NCBI GenBank assembly: GCA_025141015.1
Contig: CP081098.1
Span: forward strand, 2,920,501 to 2,984,500
Source: Rhodobacteraceae bacterium M382
GTDB lineage: Bacteria; Pseudomonadota; Alphaproteobacteria; Rhodobacterales; Rhodobacteraceae
Direction: 5' to 3'
Length of the DNA: 64,000 bases
In this document: piece after piece, positions 54,651 through 63,648 of the stretch
Position numbering within the stretch: the first letter of the stretch is position 1
Layout: each line of letters opens with the position of its first letter
Program-made: the position numbers and the translations under genes
The notes under the pieces: model-generated
What the model was told of the DNA's origin: nothing
Database searches by the model: none
The model's input: only the letters and a program-made list of their open reading frames with translations

Positions 54651-55499
54651 TCAGATCGCGTACACCTCCAGATCCTCGACGATCCCCGCGGGGCCTTTGA
54701 AATGCTCGGCCAGCTCGGCGTTGGCGCTGGCATGCCCCTCTGCACTGTCCATGTGGATCCGGAAATGGGTGATCAGCAAACGCTTTACCCGCGCCGCCTG
54801 CGCCGCCTTTGCAATATCCGCAGGGGTGGGCGAAAACTCGGCAATGGCGGGATGAACGCTGTCGATGGACAGCCGATAACACCAATGGATCAACAGGTCG
54901 GCATCGCGCTGCAACGCCGACAGTTTCGGACAGATCCCGGCATCCCCGGAATAGACGAATTTCTTGCCCCCAGATGCGACCGAAAAGGCCATGCAATCAA
55001 ACGCGGGCTGCGCGTGGGGCACCTCACAGCTGTTGAGCACCCAGCCGTCCCCTTCAACGGTAAACCCCGGCTTGACCTCGGTGACATCCGGCGCGGGCCA
55101 GGCGCGCGGCAGTGATCCGCCACGGGCAACCCAGACCTGTTGGCTGGGGGCCAGTTCGGTGCGCGCAATCAGATCCGGCGACAGCACCCCGTCGCGGCCA
55201 AACAGAAGTTCGGTCTGACGGGCAATCGGTGCGGGCCCCCACACCTTGAGCGGTGGGGCTCCTTCGTCCCATGCCGCATGCACCAGACGGGCATAATCCA
55301 TCATGTGATCCGTGTGCAGGTGGGTAAAGAACAGATGCGTGATGTTGCTGGGCAACCGCCCCGAGCGCACCAGGTTGTCAAACACCCCGCCTCCGCAATC
55401 AAACAGGATTTTGTCGTCACCGATTTCCAGCAGATAGCCGGTCGAGGCACGTCGCGCATATGCTTCGGGCGAACCCGATCCGAGGATGGTCAATTTCAT
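54651..55499 (-). CDS. MBL-fold metallohydrolase (RNase Z / phosphodiesterase-like)
   Basis: A 282-residue hydrolase with the metal site His60-x-His62-x-Asp64-His65 (HLHTDH), plus YSGDAG and a late THFRIHMD. The closest general type is the RNase Z/ElaC-like branch (glyoxalase-like sites do not fit). The substrate is unknown. Its ATG overlaps the stop of the sulfatase gene by 4 bases, so it is translated from the same transcript and probably acts in the same pathway, for instance on the desulfated product. Confidence 0.82.
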   Translation of the reverse strand: MKLTILGSGSPEAYARRASTGYLLEIGDDKILFDCGGGVFDNLVRSGRLPSNITHLFFTHLHTDHMMDYARLVHAAWDEGAPPLKVWGPAPIARQTELLFGRDGVLSPDLIARTELAPSQQVWVARGGSLPRAWPAPDVTEVKPGFTVEGDGWVLNSCEVPHAQPAFDCMAFSVASGGKKFVYSGDAGICPKLSALQRDADLLIHWCYRLSIDSVHPAIAEFSPTPADIAKAAQAARVKRLLITHFRIHMDSAEGHASANAELAEHFKGPAGIVEDLEVYAI

Positions 55500-56938
55500 G
55501 AGTCAGTTTCCAATACTGGGGGCGGTGTCGCACCAGGAGCGCCAAGCGCCAGCGCAGCCTCTCGTCCACCATGTCGCGTGATAAGATCGGCCTGATCGGC
55601 AAAGGCCTGGGCGTCGGTCTGGTCCGGATCACAAATGGCCCGCAGGGCCTGTTCCATCATCGCCACAACAGGCGCATGACCCGGATCAGCCGCCAGATCA
55701 GTGGTCTCTTCGGGGTCGGTTTCCAGATCGAACAGTTCAGGCGCGAAGCCGATGTAATGATGGTATTTCCAACGCCCCTGTCGCAGCATGAACGCGCCAG
55801 ACACCGCGCCTGCAGCGTGGTATTCCGAAAAAATCGGCCGGTCAGGATCGGGAGGTTCGGCAATGACATCGGCCAGGGAACGCAGCCCTGTAGTTCCGTC
55901 TATGTCCGCCCCGAAATGTGTGCCGATCGTATGTGACAGATCGACCAGGCTGACCGGCGTGTCACAGATGCCCCGGGGCACATCCGGACCTGCCAGGATC
56001 AATGGAACTTCTACGCTTTCGCGATAAAGATTGGATTTGCCCCACAATCCACGCGCACCCAGATTGTCTCCATGGTCCGAGGTATAAGCAATCGTTGTAT
56101 TGTCCCCGTATCCGGCCGCGCCCAGCGCCGCCAGGATTTCCCCGACATTGTGATCCAGCCAGGAACATAATCCCAAATAGCTGGCGATCGCCACCTTGCG
56201 CTCGTCTTCGCTGGTGAATTTGGCCTCGCTGTCCATAAAGGCGTTCTGCTTTTCCACCCAGGGGTGGCGCTGGTGCCCGTCGCGCGGGTGCAGCTTGGAC
56301 GGAGGCACCCTGTCCAGCGCATAGAGATCATAGAATTCCTGTGGCACGACCAGCGGAAAATGGGGGGCCACCAACCCGACGTACAGACACCACGGCCGAT
56401 CATCGCCGCTGGCCGCCCGATCCTGAAACCACTGTCGTGTGCGGGCCGTCACCGCGGCGTCATACTCGGTGTATTTGCTTTGACCCGGGCCAATGTATTC
56501 GCCCAGCATGCGACCCTTGCCCATGATGCGCTCGTCTTCCTTGCGGATCGAGGCCCAGACCATACCGACGCCGTCGGCCACCATCATCGGAAGGTGTTCG
56601 ACATCAAATCCGGCCGGATCCTCGGCGCTGCGGTAATGCAGCTTGCCGATGCTTTCGACCGGTACCCCCTGCCGTTGCAGCGCATGTCCCCACCCCGGAA
56701 TCGCCCCGTCATAGGGCATGGCATTGTCCCACAGTCGCGTCTGATGCACATAGCGGCCCGTGGCAAAGCTGGCCCGCGCAGGCACACAGATCGGAGATGG
56801 GGTATAGGCATTGGTGAACCGGGTGCCCCGGCCAGCCAAGGCATCCAGATGCGGCGTCTGCACAAGCGGATGTCCGGCACAGCCCAACGCACGGGCCTGA
56901 TGTTCGTCGGACATGAGGATCAACAGGTTCGATGTCAT
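55496..56938 (-). CDS. Sulfatase (choline-sulfatase-like, formylglycine type)
   Basis: A 480-residue member of the sulfatase superfamily. Metal ligands MSDEHQ near residue 10 and TSDHGDNLG, and the formylglycine motif CVPAR (Cys51 in SPICVPARASFATGR), are intact, so maturation needs an external formylglycine-generating enzyme not in the window. It has no signal peptide, so it acts in the cytosol, similar to BetC-like enzymes. The substrate is an alkyl or aryl sulfate ester. It lies between the MarR gene and the MBL gene with 4-base overlaps at both ends. Confidence 0.87.
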   Translation of the reverse strand: MTSNLLILMSDEHQARALGCAGHPLVQTPHLDALAGRGTRFTNAYTPSPICVPARASFATGRYVHQTRLWDNAMPYDGAIPGWGHALQRQGVPVESIGKLHYRSAEDPAGFDVEHLPMMVADGVGMVWASIRKEDERIMGKGRMLGEYIGPGQSKYTEYDAAVTARTRQWFQDRAASGDDRPWCLYVGLVAPHFPLVVPQEFYDLYALDRVPPSKLHPRDGHQRHPWVEKQNAFMDSEAKFTSEDERKVAIASYLGLCSWLDHNVGEILAALGAAGYGDNTTIAYTSDHGDNLGARGLWGKSNLYRESVEVPLILAGPDVPRGICDTPVSLVDLSHTIGTHFGADIDGTTGLRSLADVIAEPPDPDRPIFSEYHAAGAVSGAFMLRQGRWKYHHYIGFAPELFDLETDPEETTDLAADPGHAPVVAMMEQALRAICDPDQTDAQAFADQADLITRHGGREAALALGAPGATPPPVLETDS

Positions 56939-57411
56939 ATGTCGTTCTCCAGGTCCTCAACTGCCGAATCCAGCTTGGCCAGAGCGTCAAACAGCGCCCC
57001 GCGTTCATCATCGGTCAATGAATTCAACAACCGCGCCTGACGATGGCGCATGTGTGGGCGGGCCTGTTGAAAGACCTCGAACCCTTTGGCGGTGAATTCC
57101 AGCACATGGGCACGCTGATCCGATTCGCTGGGTTCGCTGGTTAGCAGGCCTTCGGCCACCATGCTTTTGATCGTGCGGCTCAGCTGGGATTTATCCAGGT
57201 CTGTCCGACGCACGATCTCGGCAGGTGTAATCCGGCCTTCGACCTCCAGCATGACAAACACCCGCCACTGCATCAGCGAGATTCCCGATGTTTTCTTAAG
57301 CAGCTGAGCGGCTTGCGCGCTCAACCGAGCATGGGTGCGCGAGATGCGAAAGGTCACCATCTCCTGCAAGGGGATGTCCAGTACGGCGTTGTCCAACTCA
57401 TCCTGTGTCAC
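56935..57411 (-). CDS. MarR-family transcriptional regulator
   Basis: A 158-residue winged-helix regulator. The recognition helix region is EIVRRTDLDKSQLSRTIKSM (about 62-81) and the wing ends at SEPSESDQRAHVLE. The start is GTG 57411 behind GGGAG. It is the first gene of the sulfatase operon and divergent from the TTT transporter. Three copies of GTCAAC/GTTGAC between the two divide the intergenic space, so control of both directions is likely. The ligand is probably the sulfate ester or a product. Confidence 0.87.
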   Translation of the reverse strand: MTQDELDNAVLDIPLQEMVTFRISRTHARLSAQAAQLLKKTSGISLMQWRVFVMLEVEGRITPAEIVRRTDLDKSQLSRTIKSMVAEGLLTSEPSESDQRAHVLEFTAKGFEVFQQARPHMRHRQARLLNSLTDDERGALFDALAKLDSAVEDLENDI

Positions 57412-57460
57412 GGTTCACACTCCCTTTGGCTGACTTCAATGTGACGGGATAAAGTGGATA

Positions 57461-57489
57461 GGTCAACTTTTTTGTTGACTGGTCAACTA
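57461..57489. promoter_or_regulatory. MarR operator between sulfatase operon and TTT operon
   Basis: GTCAAC (57462-57467), GTTGAC (57474-57479) and GTCAAC (57482-57487) give two overlapping dyads with 6- and 2-base spacers. It is positioned between the divergent starts at 57411 and 57535. Confidence 0.7.
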
Positions 57490-57534
57490 AATTCGTCGCA
57501 GGCTTGATAAACCGTCGCGTTCAGGGAGGACGAC

Positions 57535-58485
57535 ATGAAACGCATGATCAAATCAGGGATTGCCGCGCTCAGTGTGGCTGTGATGGCAACCGGTGCCTGG
57601 GCGGCTGACTGGACCCCACCCGGCCCCATCAAACTGATGATCGGGTTCAGGGCCGGCGGTGGCGCTGACACCCAGGCCCGGCTGATCGCAGAAGAGCTGG
57701 AAGCCAGATTGGGGTGGAAATTCATCCCCGAACAGGTCACCGGCAAGGGCGGTCTGAACCTGGCCAACACGCTAAAGAATGCGCCAAACGACGGCACTGC
57801 GATCGGGCTGGCTGTGACCGAAACCTTTGGCTACAACATGGCCGCTGCCAATGCGGGCATGACGCCGGATGATTTCACCGGCCTGACCACCACCGCCGGA
57901 TTCCAGATGGGCGTGGTGGCCCAAACCGCCAAAGGCTGGACATCCTTTGACGAGATGGTGGCTGCCGCCAAGGGCGGCCAGGACATCCGCTTTGGCGTGA
58001 TGAGCCCCAAGCTGGCGGATCTGGCCTATTTGCTGGGCAAGGCACAGGGCGTCGACTTCAACATCGTCAGCGTCAAGGGCGGCAAAGGTGTGATGAATGG
58101 CGTCAACGCTGGGGATTTGGACGTCGGCTTCATGGCAGGCATCCAGGCCAAGGGCGTCGACTCCGGGGATCTGGTGAACCTGGCCTCGGCCATGACGACC
58201 CCGTTGACCCAATCACCTGACGCCCCCACATTTGCTGATCTTGGGGTCGGTTTTGCCGCCGACGGCCATTTTGTCTTTGTCGGCCCTGCAGGTATGCCAG
58301 ATGACGCCCGCAGCGCCATTTCCCAGGCGATTGCCGATGTGGTGTCCGATGATACCACAAAGGCGGGCGGACTGATCAAAAAGGTCTTTGGCGGGGCCGC
58401 CACAATTACAGGTGACGACCTGACCGCCCTGCTGGCCAAGGATTTTTCAGAAGCTGAGGCCTTGATGGACGCAGCTTCTGACTGA
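57535..58485 (+). CDS. TTT transporter periplasmic binding protein (TctC/BUG family)
   Basis: A 316-residue solute-binding protein with a Sec-type signal (residues 1-23, cleavage near AWAAD). WTPPGPIKLMIGFRAGGGAD and the SPKLADLAYLLGKAQGVD region match the TctC/BUG pattern. It captures a carboxylate or sulfonate in the periplasm and gives it to TctAB. The relic of a ComA-like gene downstream suggests a sulfonate such as sulfolactate, but that is inference. It is the first gene of the operon, followed by tctB after 73 bases. Confidence 0.87.
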   Translation: MKRMIKSGIAALSVAVMATGAWAADWTPPGPIKLMIGFRAGGGADTQARLIAEELEARLGWKFIPEQVTGKGGLNLANTLKNAPNDGTAIGLAVTETFGYNMAAANAGMTPDDFTGLTTTAGFQMGVVAQTAKGWTSFDEMVAAAKGGQDIRFGVMSPKLADLAYLLGKAQGVDFNIVSVKGGKGVMNGVNAGDLDVGFMAGIQAKGVDSGDLVNLASAMTTPLTQSPDAPTFADLGVGFAADGHFVFVGPAGMPDDARSAISQAIADVVSDDTTKAGGLIKKVFGGAATITGDDLTALLAKDFSEAEALMDAASD

Positions 58486-58558
58486 ACACTCCCCCCCCTG
58501 GCCGGGGTCTCATCCCAGATGGTGAAACCCCGGTCTCCTTTGGCCTGTGTCGGGAGTC

Positions 58559-59128
58559 ATGATGATACGCGCACCCAAAAGCAATCTGATCCTCGGGCTG
58601 GTCATGGTGATATTTGCCGCGATCCTGTTGAGCCTGTGGATCCCGCTGGACACCCAGACAGGGCTGGTTGAAAAGATCCGCCGTCAGGTGGTGATCGGTG
58701 ACGCGCTTGCCCCCACGGTTGCGGCGCTGTTCCTGTTGATCGGCGGCGGGCTGCTGGTTGTTGTTGATCGCACGGCTGACGGCCAGCCCAAACCGTCCCT
58801 GCGTGGATTGGGGTTCACGGCGTCATTGATCGCTGTGATCTGTATCAGCCTGGTGGTGATGCGCCACGCCGGACCTCTGAGTGTGTGGCTCATCAATACC
58901 CTGCACGGCGATACCCTGGAATATCGCCTGCTGCGCGACAGCGCGCCCTGGAAATACATCGGGTATCTGCTGGGCGGAACCCTGATGATTTCCGGCATGA
59001 TTGCCCTGGTCGAAGGGCGCATTCGCATCCGCGCCGTTCTGGTGGCGTTGCTCGCCGTTCTGATCATGATCGCGCTCTATGATCTGCCATTCAAAGACCT
59101 GCTGTTGCCTCCGAATGGGGACGTATGA
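58559..59128 (+). CDS. TTT transporter small membrane subunit (TctB)
   Basis: A 189-residue protein with four hydrophobic segments (LILGLVMVIFAAILLSL, then APTVAALFLLIGGGLLVV, and two near the C-terminus), the size and arrangement typical of TctB. The start is ATG 58559 (or 58562); a GTG at 58547 upstream is also in frame. Its role is to support TctA in the inner membrane. Its stop overlaps the tctA start by 4 bases. Confidence 0.82.
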   Translation: MMIRAPKSNLILGLVMVIFAAILLSLWIPLDTQTGLVEKIRRQVVIGDALAPTVAALFLLIGGGLLVVVDRTADGQPKPSLRGLGFTASLIAVICISLVVMRHAGPLSVWLINTLHGDTLEYRLLRDSAPWKYIGYLLGGTLMISGMIALVEGRIRIRAVLVALLAVLIMIALYDLPFKDLLLPPNGDV

Positions 59129-60717
59129 TGGGAACGCTTGACTACATCTGGATGGGTGTTCTGGCCGTCTTTCAGGGACCCGAGCTGTTTTCGCTCTTTG
59201 GCCTGCCGGTTTCGGCGACATTGCTCATGATCCTGGCCGGGTTTCTGGTGGGGATTGCCGTCGGTGCCACACCCGGCCTTGCCGGTCCCATCGCGATGGC
59301 AATCGCCTTGCCGATTCTGATTTCCGTGTTCGGATATACCCCGGATGCCCTGTTGCCGGTCATGGGCTTTTTGATCGGCGTGATGAAAGGGGCAACCATT
59401 GGCGGAGCGGTGCCGGCGATCTTGTTCAACACACCCGGCACCCCGGATGCCTTCATGACCACGCTGGATGGCTATCCCATGACAAAACGCGGCAAAGCCC
59501 AAAAGGCGCTGCGGGTGGCTCATTTTTCCTCGGCTTCCGGAGATACGTTTTCAGATATCGTGCTGTTTGTCTGCGCCCCCTTTCTGGCGATCATGGTCGA
59601 GGCCTATCTGGATCTTCCGGAAAAAACTGCGCTGCTGATCCTGTCGCTCAGCTTTATCGCGGCCGTGATTGGGGGATCCGCTGCCAAGGGGCTCATTTCG
59701 ACCGGGCTGGGGCTGCTTGCGGCCTATGTCGGCACCGGGGAGGATTTTTATCCCCGCTTGTCCCTGGACAGCCCGATGTTGGCCCAGGGATTTCCGATCA
59801 CCACCGCCGTTCTGGGCGTTCTGATCATCGGCGCGGTGCTGAAAGAGCTCGAAGACCTGTGGCGCACAAAACAGGCACGCGGCACCATCGCCCCACATCG
59901 CGATACGGGCGACCAGCGGCTGCATTGGGCCGACATCCGGCGGCTCCTTCCGGTTATCGGCCGGTCGGCGCTGATTGGAACCTGCATCGGTGCCCTGCCC
60001 GGCATCGGTTCGACGCTGGCGGCAACGTTGGGATATTCTGTGGGCCGGTCGCACTATGCGCGCACCAAACGCCCTGACGCGCCGGAATTCGGCAAAGGCG
60101 CAGCCGAAGGCATTGCCGCGACCGAGGCCGCCAATTCTTCGGTTTCGGGTGCCAACCTGATCCCGGTGCTCAGCCTCGGTATCCCTGGCAATGCAGCCGC
60201 CGTGTTCCTGATCCTCGCTGCTGAAAGCATCGGTGGTTTCAATCCCGGCCCGTCCGTTTTCCGCTTTACCGCCGACGCGGTGAACCCCGAACTGGTCATC
60301 GCCTTTGGCCTGTTCACTGCAATGATGATTGCCAATGTGCTGAACTGGACCATTGGTGGGCTGTTCATGCGATCCATGGGGATCATGATCCACATCCCAA
60401 AGCACATTCTTCTGCCCTGTGTGCTATTGCTGACCCTGACCGCCATCTACGTTCAGGAAACCCGGATGGAGGTGATCTGGTTCGCGCTGGGGTTCGGGGT
60501 TCTGGGATACCTGATGCGCGTGGTCGCGATTTCACCGCTGCCCTTTGTCATCGCCTTCATTCTGGGGGGCAAGCTGGAAGAAACCACCCGTCAGGCCTTT
60601 GCCGCCACGGGCAGCGACCCCTGGTTTCTGATCAATCGCCCCGTGGCCGCAGCATTCATCCTGCTTTCGGTTCTCGTCATTCTTTACTCTGCCCGCAAAC
60701 CGAAAGCAAAATCATGA
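59125..60717 (+). CDS. TTT transporter large membrane subunit (TctA)
   Basis: A 530-residue protein with about 11 transmembrane segments. The signature GVAVGATPGLAGPIAMAIAL-like region near residue 50 and the GALPGIGSTLAATLGY and SVSGANLIPVLSLGIPGNAA motifs are typical of TctA. It is the channel for the organic-acid family of TTT systems. The start ATG 59125 overlaps tctB (ATGA), and its own stop overlaps the ATG of the ComA-like relic, so the operon once extended further. Confidence 0.92.
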   Translation: MMGTLDYIWMGVLAVFQGPELFSLFGLPVSATLLMILAGFLVGIAVGATPGLAGPIAMAIALPILISVFGYTPDALLPVMGFLIGVMKGATIGGAVPAILFNTPGTPDAFMTTLDGYPMTKRGKAQKALRVAHFSSASGDTFSDIVLFVCAPFLAIMVEAYLDLPEKTALLILSLSFIAAVIGGSAAKGLISTGLGLLAAYVGTGEDFYPRLSLDSPMLAQGFPITTAVLGVLIIGAVLKELEDLWRTKQARGTIAPHRDTGDQRLHWADIRRLLPVIGRSALIGTCIGALPGIGSTLAATLGYSVGRSHYARTKRPDAPEFGKGAAEGIAATEAANSSVSGANLIPVLSLGIPGNAAAVFLILAAESIGGFNPGPSVFRFTADAVNPELVIAFGLFTAMMIANVLNWTIGGLFMRSMGIMIHIPKHILLPCVLLLTLTAIYVQETRMEVIWFALGFGVLGYLMRVVAISPLPFVIAFILGGKLEETTRQAFAATGSDPWFLINRPVAAAFILLSVLVILYSARKPKAKS

Positions 60718-61112
60718 CCGTTGCCTTTGCCGATATCGCCGTTCCCACCCGCGACGCCAGGCTCCGCACAAAGGGTCCCACCATGATGATCGCCTGAGGC
60801 ATTCCGCTGGCCCAGAAACGCGATACCCTCCAGGCTCAGGGACATCTGGTGGACAAGGCCAAGATCAATGCCGCCTTCCCTGCCGAATCTTTGATCTATG
60901 AATTGCCGGTTGATATCCGGCCCGGGTTCACCGCATCGATGAAACACAAGATGGCTTTGCAGATGATCGCGACGCTTGGCACCCATGTGAATCTGGCCAA
61001 TGTGGAACACCACGAAGTCTATCTGTTGGAATGCCTGCGGTGCGGCATCGGCGGAGACACCAACCACCCGCATGGCGCGCTCCGCATGGCGATGGCTTCA
61101 GCAGCCGGTTGA
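60714..61112 (+). pseudogene. Relic of a phosphosulfolactate synthase-like (ComA) gene
   Basis: A frame that starts with ATG overlapping the tctA stop and would encode about 132 residues but is interrupted by TGA at 60795-60797. The 27 residues before it end KGPTMMIA; the frame continues GIPLAQKRDTLQAQGHLVDK, and after a jump resumes SLIYELPVDIRPGFTASMKH and THVNLANVEHHEVYLLECLR. These match the first third and last third of ComA-like phosphosulfolactate synthases as I recall them; the stop falls where the family has Trp. The middle, about 120-130 residues, is missing in frame. Family members are about 250-280 residues. The gene is therefore defective. Confidence 0.74.
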
Positions 61113-61115
61113 CCC

Positions 61116-62165
61116 TCAGCCCGGCGCGGCAAATCTGGCGCGCGTCCGGTTGGCAAAGGCCACCAGTGACAGCATCACCGGAACTTCGACCAGAACGCCG
61201 ACCACAGTGGCCAGCGCCGCGCCGGAATGCAGGCCGAACAGGCTGATCGCCACCGCGACGGCCAGCTCAAAGAAGTTCGAGGTCCCGATCATGGCACAGG
61301 GCGCGGCGATCTTGTGAGGCACCTTCAGCACATACGCCGCCCCATAGGCCACAGCAAAGATGCCGTAGCTCTGGATCAGGATCGGCACAGCAATCAGCAC
61401 GATCACCAGCGGTCGGGACAGGATCACCTCGCCTTGCAGGCCAAACAGAATGACAACGGTGGCAATCAATCCGATGACCGACCAGGGTTTGACCCGCGTG
61501 GTAAAGGCGTCGATGGCCTCGGGAGATCCTAGAATACGCCGGGTGAGCAATCCGGCCAGCAACGGCAGAACCACATAGAGCACTGTGGCCAGAACCAGGG
61601 TTTCCCAGGGCACCGAAATCTCGGTCACGCCCAGCAGAAAGGCAACGATCGGAGCAAAGGCCACCACCATGATCAGGTCGTTCACGGACACCTGCACCAA
61701 CGTATAGGTCGCGTCCCCTCGGGTCAGCTGTGACCAGACAAACACCATCGCTGTACAGGGCGCTGCGCCCAGCAAAATCAGACCGGCAGTATATTGCGCC
61801 GCGTCCTCAGGCGCGATCCAGGGCGCAAACACATAGTCAAAGAATAGTACGGCCAGCAAAGCCATGGTAAACGGCTTGATCAGCCAGTTGACCGTCAATG
61901 TCACCAGCAGCCCCCTGGGCTGGCGCGCGACACCCGCCACTGCGCCAAAATCGACGCCCACCATCATCGGATAGACCATGGCCCAAATCAGAACGGCGAC
62001 CACCAGGTTGATCGAGGCGACTTCGGCGGCGGCCACCGCGTTGACCAACCCGGGTGCAAAGACACCAATTGCCACGCCCGCAATCATGGCCAGCGCCACC
62101 CAGATCGTCAGGTAGCGTTCGAAAAAGCCGATGGCGTTTTCAGGCGACGTCGAGAGGTCAGACAT
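61116..62165 (-). CDS. arsB: ACR3-type arsenite efflux permease
   Basis: A 349-residue membrane protein with 10 predicted helices. The ACR3 signature includes [17 protein letters not shown] (conserved functional Cys) and [14 protein letters not shown]. It extrudes arsenite [As(III)] and possibly antimonite with proton exchange. ATG 62165 was chosen over an in-frame extension to 62282 because the latter lacks homology. It is divergent from the arsR gene, with shared operators. The tail of the ComA relic ends 3 bases before its stop, convergent. The symbol follows the common annotation; acr3 is the family name. Confidence 0.9.
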   Translation of the reverse strand: MSDLSTSPENAIGFFERYLTIWVALAMIAGVAIGVFAPGLVNAVAAAEVASINLVVAVLIWAMVYPMMVGVDFGAVAGVARQPRGLLVTLTVNWLIKPFTMALLAVLFFDYVFAPWIAPEDAAQYTAGLILLGAAPCTAMVFVWSQLTRGDATYTLVQVSVNDLIMVVAFAPIVAFLLGVTEISVPWETLVLATVLYVVLPLLAGLLTRRILGSPEAIDAFTTRVKPWSVIGLIATVVILFGLQGEVILSRPLVIVLIAVPILIQSYGIFAVAYGAAYVLKVPHKIAAPCAMIGTSNFFELAVAVAISLFGLHSGAALATVVGVLVEVPVMLSLVAFANRTRARFAAPG

Positions 62166-62239
62166 GGTGTTGGTCCCTTTTGGCTGTACGCCCAGTGATA
62201 GTGCTCCGTTGTGGTGTCCCCTGTCCGACCGACCGGTAC

Positions 62240-62255
62240 CACCGATCAGTCGGTG
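62240..62255. promoter_or_regulatory. Palindrome in the acr3-arsR intergenic region
   Basis: CACCGA-TCAG-TCGGTG, a perfect 6-bp dyad, 75 bases upstream of the acr3 start. It may be part of the acr3 promoter control, but its motif differs from the two sites nearer arsR. Confidence 0.4.
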
Positions 62256-62274
62256 ACAATCCAGACTTCCACAC

Positions 62275-62290
62275 TTCGGCAATTACCGAA
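62275..62290. promoter_or_regulatory. ArsR operator 1
   Basis: TTCGG-CAATTA-CCGAA, a perfect 5-bp dyad with 6-base spacer, identical in form to operator 2. Placed between the divergent genes, it can control both. Confidence 0.7.
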
Positions 62291-62338
62291 TTGAATGCGA
62301 CATACGAGAGCGCGGCAACGCTTGTCAAGATTCGTTAA

Positions 62339-62354
62339 TTCGGCTAGCACCGAA
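62339..62354. promoter_or_regulatory. ArsR operator 2, next to the arsR start codon
   Basis: TTCGG-CTAGCA-CCGAA ends 2 bases before the arsR ATG at 62357. It occupies the place of a normal ribosome binding site; the arsR mRNA may be leaderless or weakly translated. Confidence 0.7.
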
Positions 62355-62356
62355 AT

Positions 62357-62692
62357 ATGAACCAGGACACAGCCATCGATATCTTTGCCGCCCTCGCCCA
62401 GCCATCCCGATTGGCGATCTACCGCATGCTGGTCAATGTGGGGCCCCAAGGGTTGACCGCCACAGCAATTTCCAAACGCCAAGAGATCGTGCCCTCGACC
62501 CTGTCCGGTCATCTGGCGGTTCTGAAACGCGCCGGGTTGTTGTCCGCCACCCGACAGTCACGCGAAATTCACTATGCCGCGAACCTGGCAACGATGAATG
62601 CATTGGTGTCTTTCATGTTGTCGGACTGTTGTGGCGGACAGGTCGAAAACTGTTCAGAGATCTTGACCCTGTTGGATCATCAGCCCGGATAG
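62357..62692 (+). CDS. arsR: ArsR/SmtB-family arsenic-sensing repressor
   Basis: A 111-residue winged-helix repressor. DNA-binding helices are at about 38-60 (SKRQEIVPSTLSGHLAVLKRAG). It lacks the usual CVCDLC motif in helix 3; instead three cysteines are near the C-terminus (Cys91, Cys92, Cys99 in SDCCGGQVENC), as in the Acidithiobacillus-type ArsR that binds As(III) at C-terminal cysteines. It represses acr3 and itself through the two TTCGG-N6-CCGAA sites. No ArsC or other resistance gene is adjacent in the window. Confidence 0.87.
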   Translation: MNQDTAIDIFAALAQPSRLAIYRMLVNVGPQGLTATAISKRQEIVPSTLSGHLAVLKRAGLLSATRQSREIHYAANLATMNALVSFMLSDCCGGQVENCSEILTLLDHQPG

Positions 62693-62730
62693 GCCCGCAC
62701 GCCCCGGACGCGGAGATCAGGGCACAGGGA

Positions 62731-63648
62731 TCAGGGCGCGGTGATCGGCGGCGGCTTGCGCCGTTTGCCCGAAATCGCATTGCCGACGATCGCCAGCAAC
62801 AGAATTGCCCCCCCGATCAATGTATTGACTGTGGCGATCTCCCCCAGAAACAGCCAAACCCAAAGCGGTCCCAACAGAACTTCGGCCAGGGACAGCAGAG
62901 TCAGCTCTGCCGCCGGCAGGCTGCGCGATCCCAACGTATACAGGATCAGACCGGCTCCAACTTGAAACACGCCCATTCCCATTGCGATACTGCCGTCCCG
63001 GATCGACAGGGCCACGGGCAATCCCAAGGCCACGCAGATTGCCAATGTGATCGCGATGGCAAAGATCCCCGACAGGAATACTGACGGCAACATTTCTCCG
63101 GACTTTCCCCACCGCAGGGCCACCGTGAACACCGCGAACCCCAACGCCGATCCCAATGCCGCAAGGCTGCCCTTTATGGCCACCGCGCCGGATTGATCAC
63201 CTACCATAATGGCAATGCCGATCAGCGCCACGGTTATTGCCCCCCAGGTCGCCAGCCGCACGGGTTCGCGCAACACCATCCACCCCAGCACCGCAGCCAG
63301 GAACGGAGCCGTGGCAAACAACAGCATGGCATTGGCAACTGACGTGACCTGAATCGCGTAGATCCCACCGGAATACGCGGCGACCAATGACAGTCCGGCA
63401 ATCACCGACGGAAACCCGGCACGACGCAATTGGACAAAAGCGCTCTCGCCAGATCGGAGACGGATCACGATGTACAGGAACACGCTCAGGCTGATCGAAC
63501 GATACAACAGAATCTGCCAGACCACCGCGTCATCTATCAGCCGAATGCCCAGGCCCACCGTCGACCACAGCACACCCGCAGCAAAGACAAACAGCACCCC
63601 ATGGCCGCGCCCCTGCAAGGGGGTCGATCCTTGGATTATCTCGGTCAT
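62731..63648 (-). CDS. EamA/DMT-superfamily transporter
   Basis: A 305-residue membrane protein with ten hydrophobic segments in two EamA halves (VLFVFAAGVLWSTVGLGIRL at the start, LYTLGSRSLPAAELTLLSLAEVLLGPLW in the second). DMT exporters move amino acids, nucleotides or sugars outward; the substrate is unknown. ATG 63648 is preferred to an in-frame start 18 bases upstream. Its stop is 38 bases from the arsR stop, convergent. Confidence 0.84.
   Translation of the reverse strand: MTEIIQGSTPLQGRGHGVLFVFAAGVLWSTVGLGIRLIDDAVVWQILLYRSISLSVFLYIVIRLRSGESAFVQLRRAGFPSVIAGLSLVAAYSGGIYAIQVTSVANAMLLFATAPFLAAVLGWMVLREPVRLATWGAITVALIGIAIMVGDQSGAVAIKGSLAALGSALGFAVFTVALRWGKSGEMLPSVFLSGIFAIAITLAICVALGLPVALSIRDGSIAMGMGVFQVGAGLILYTLGSRSLPAAELTLLSLAEVLLGPLWVWLFLGEIATVNTLIGGAILLLAIVGNAISGKRRKPPPITAP

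Noticed and set aside
60795-60797. TGA at codon 28 of the ComA-like frame read as selenocysteine
   Set aside because: The rest of the protein lacks a third of the fold, no SECIS-like hairpin is seen after it, and the family has Trp there (TGG to TGA), so a nonsense mutation is the simpler reading.
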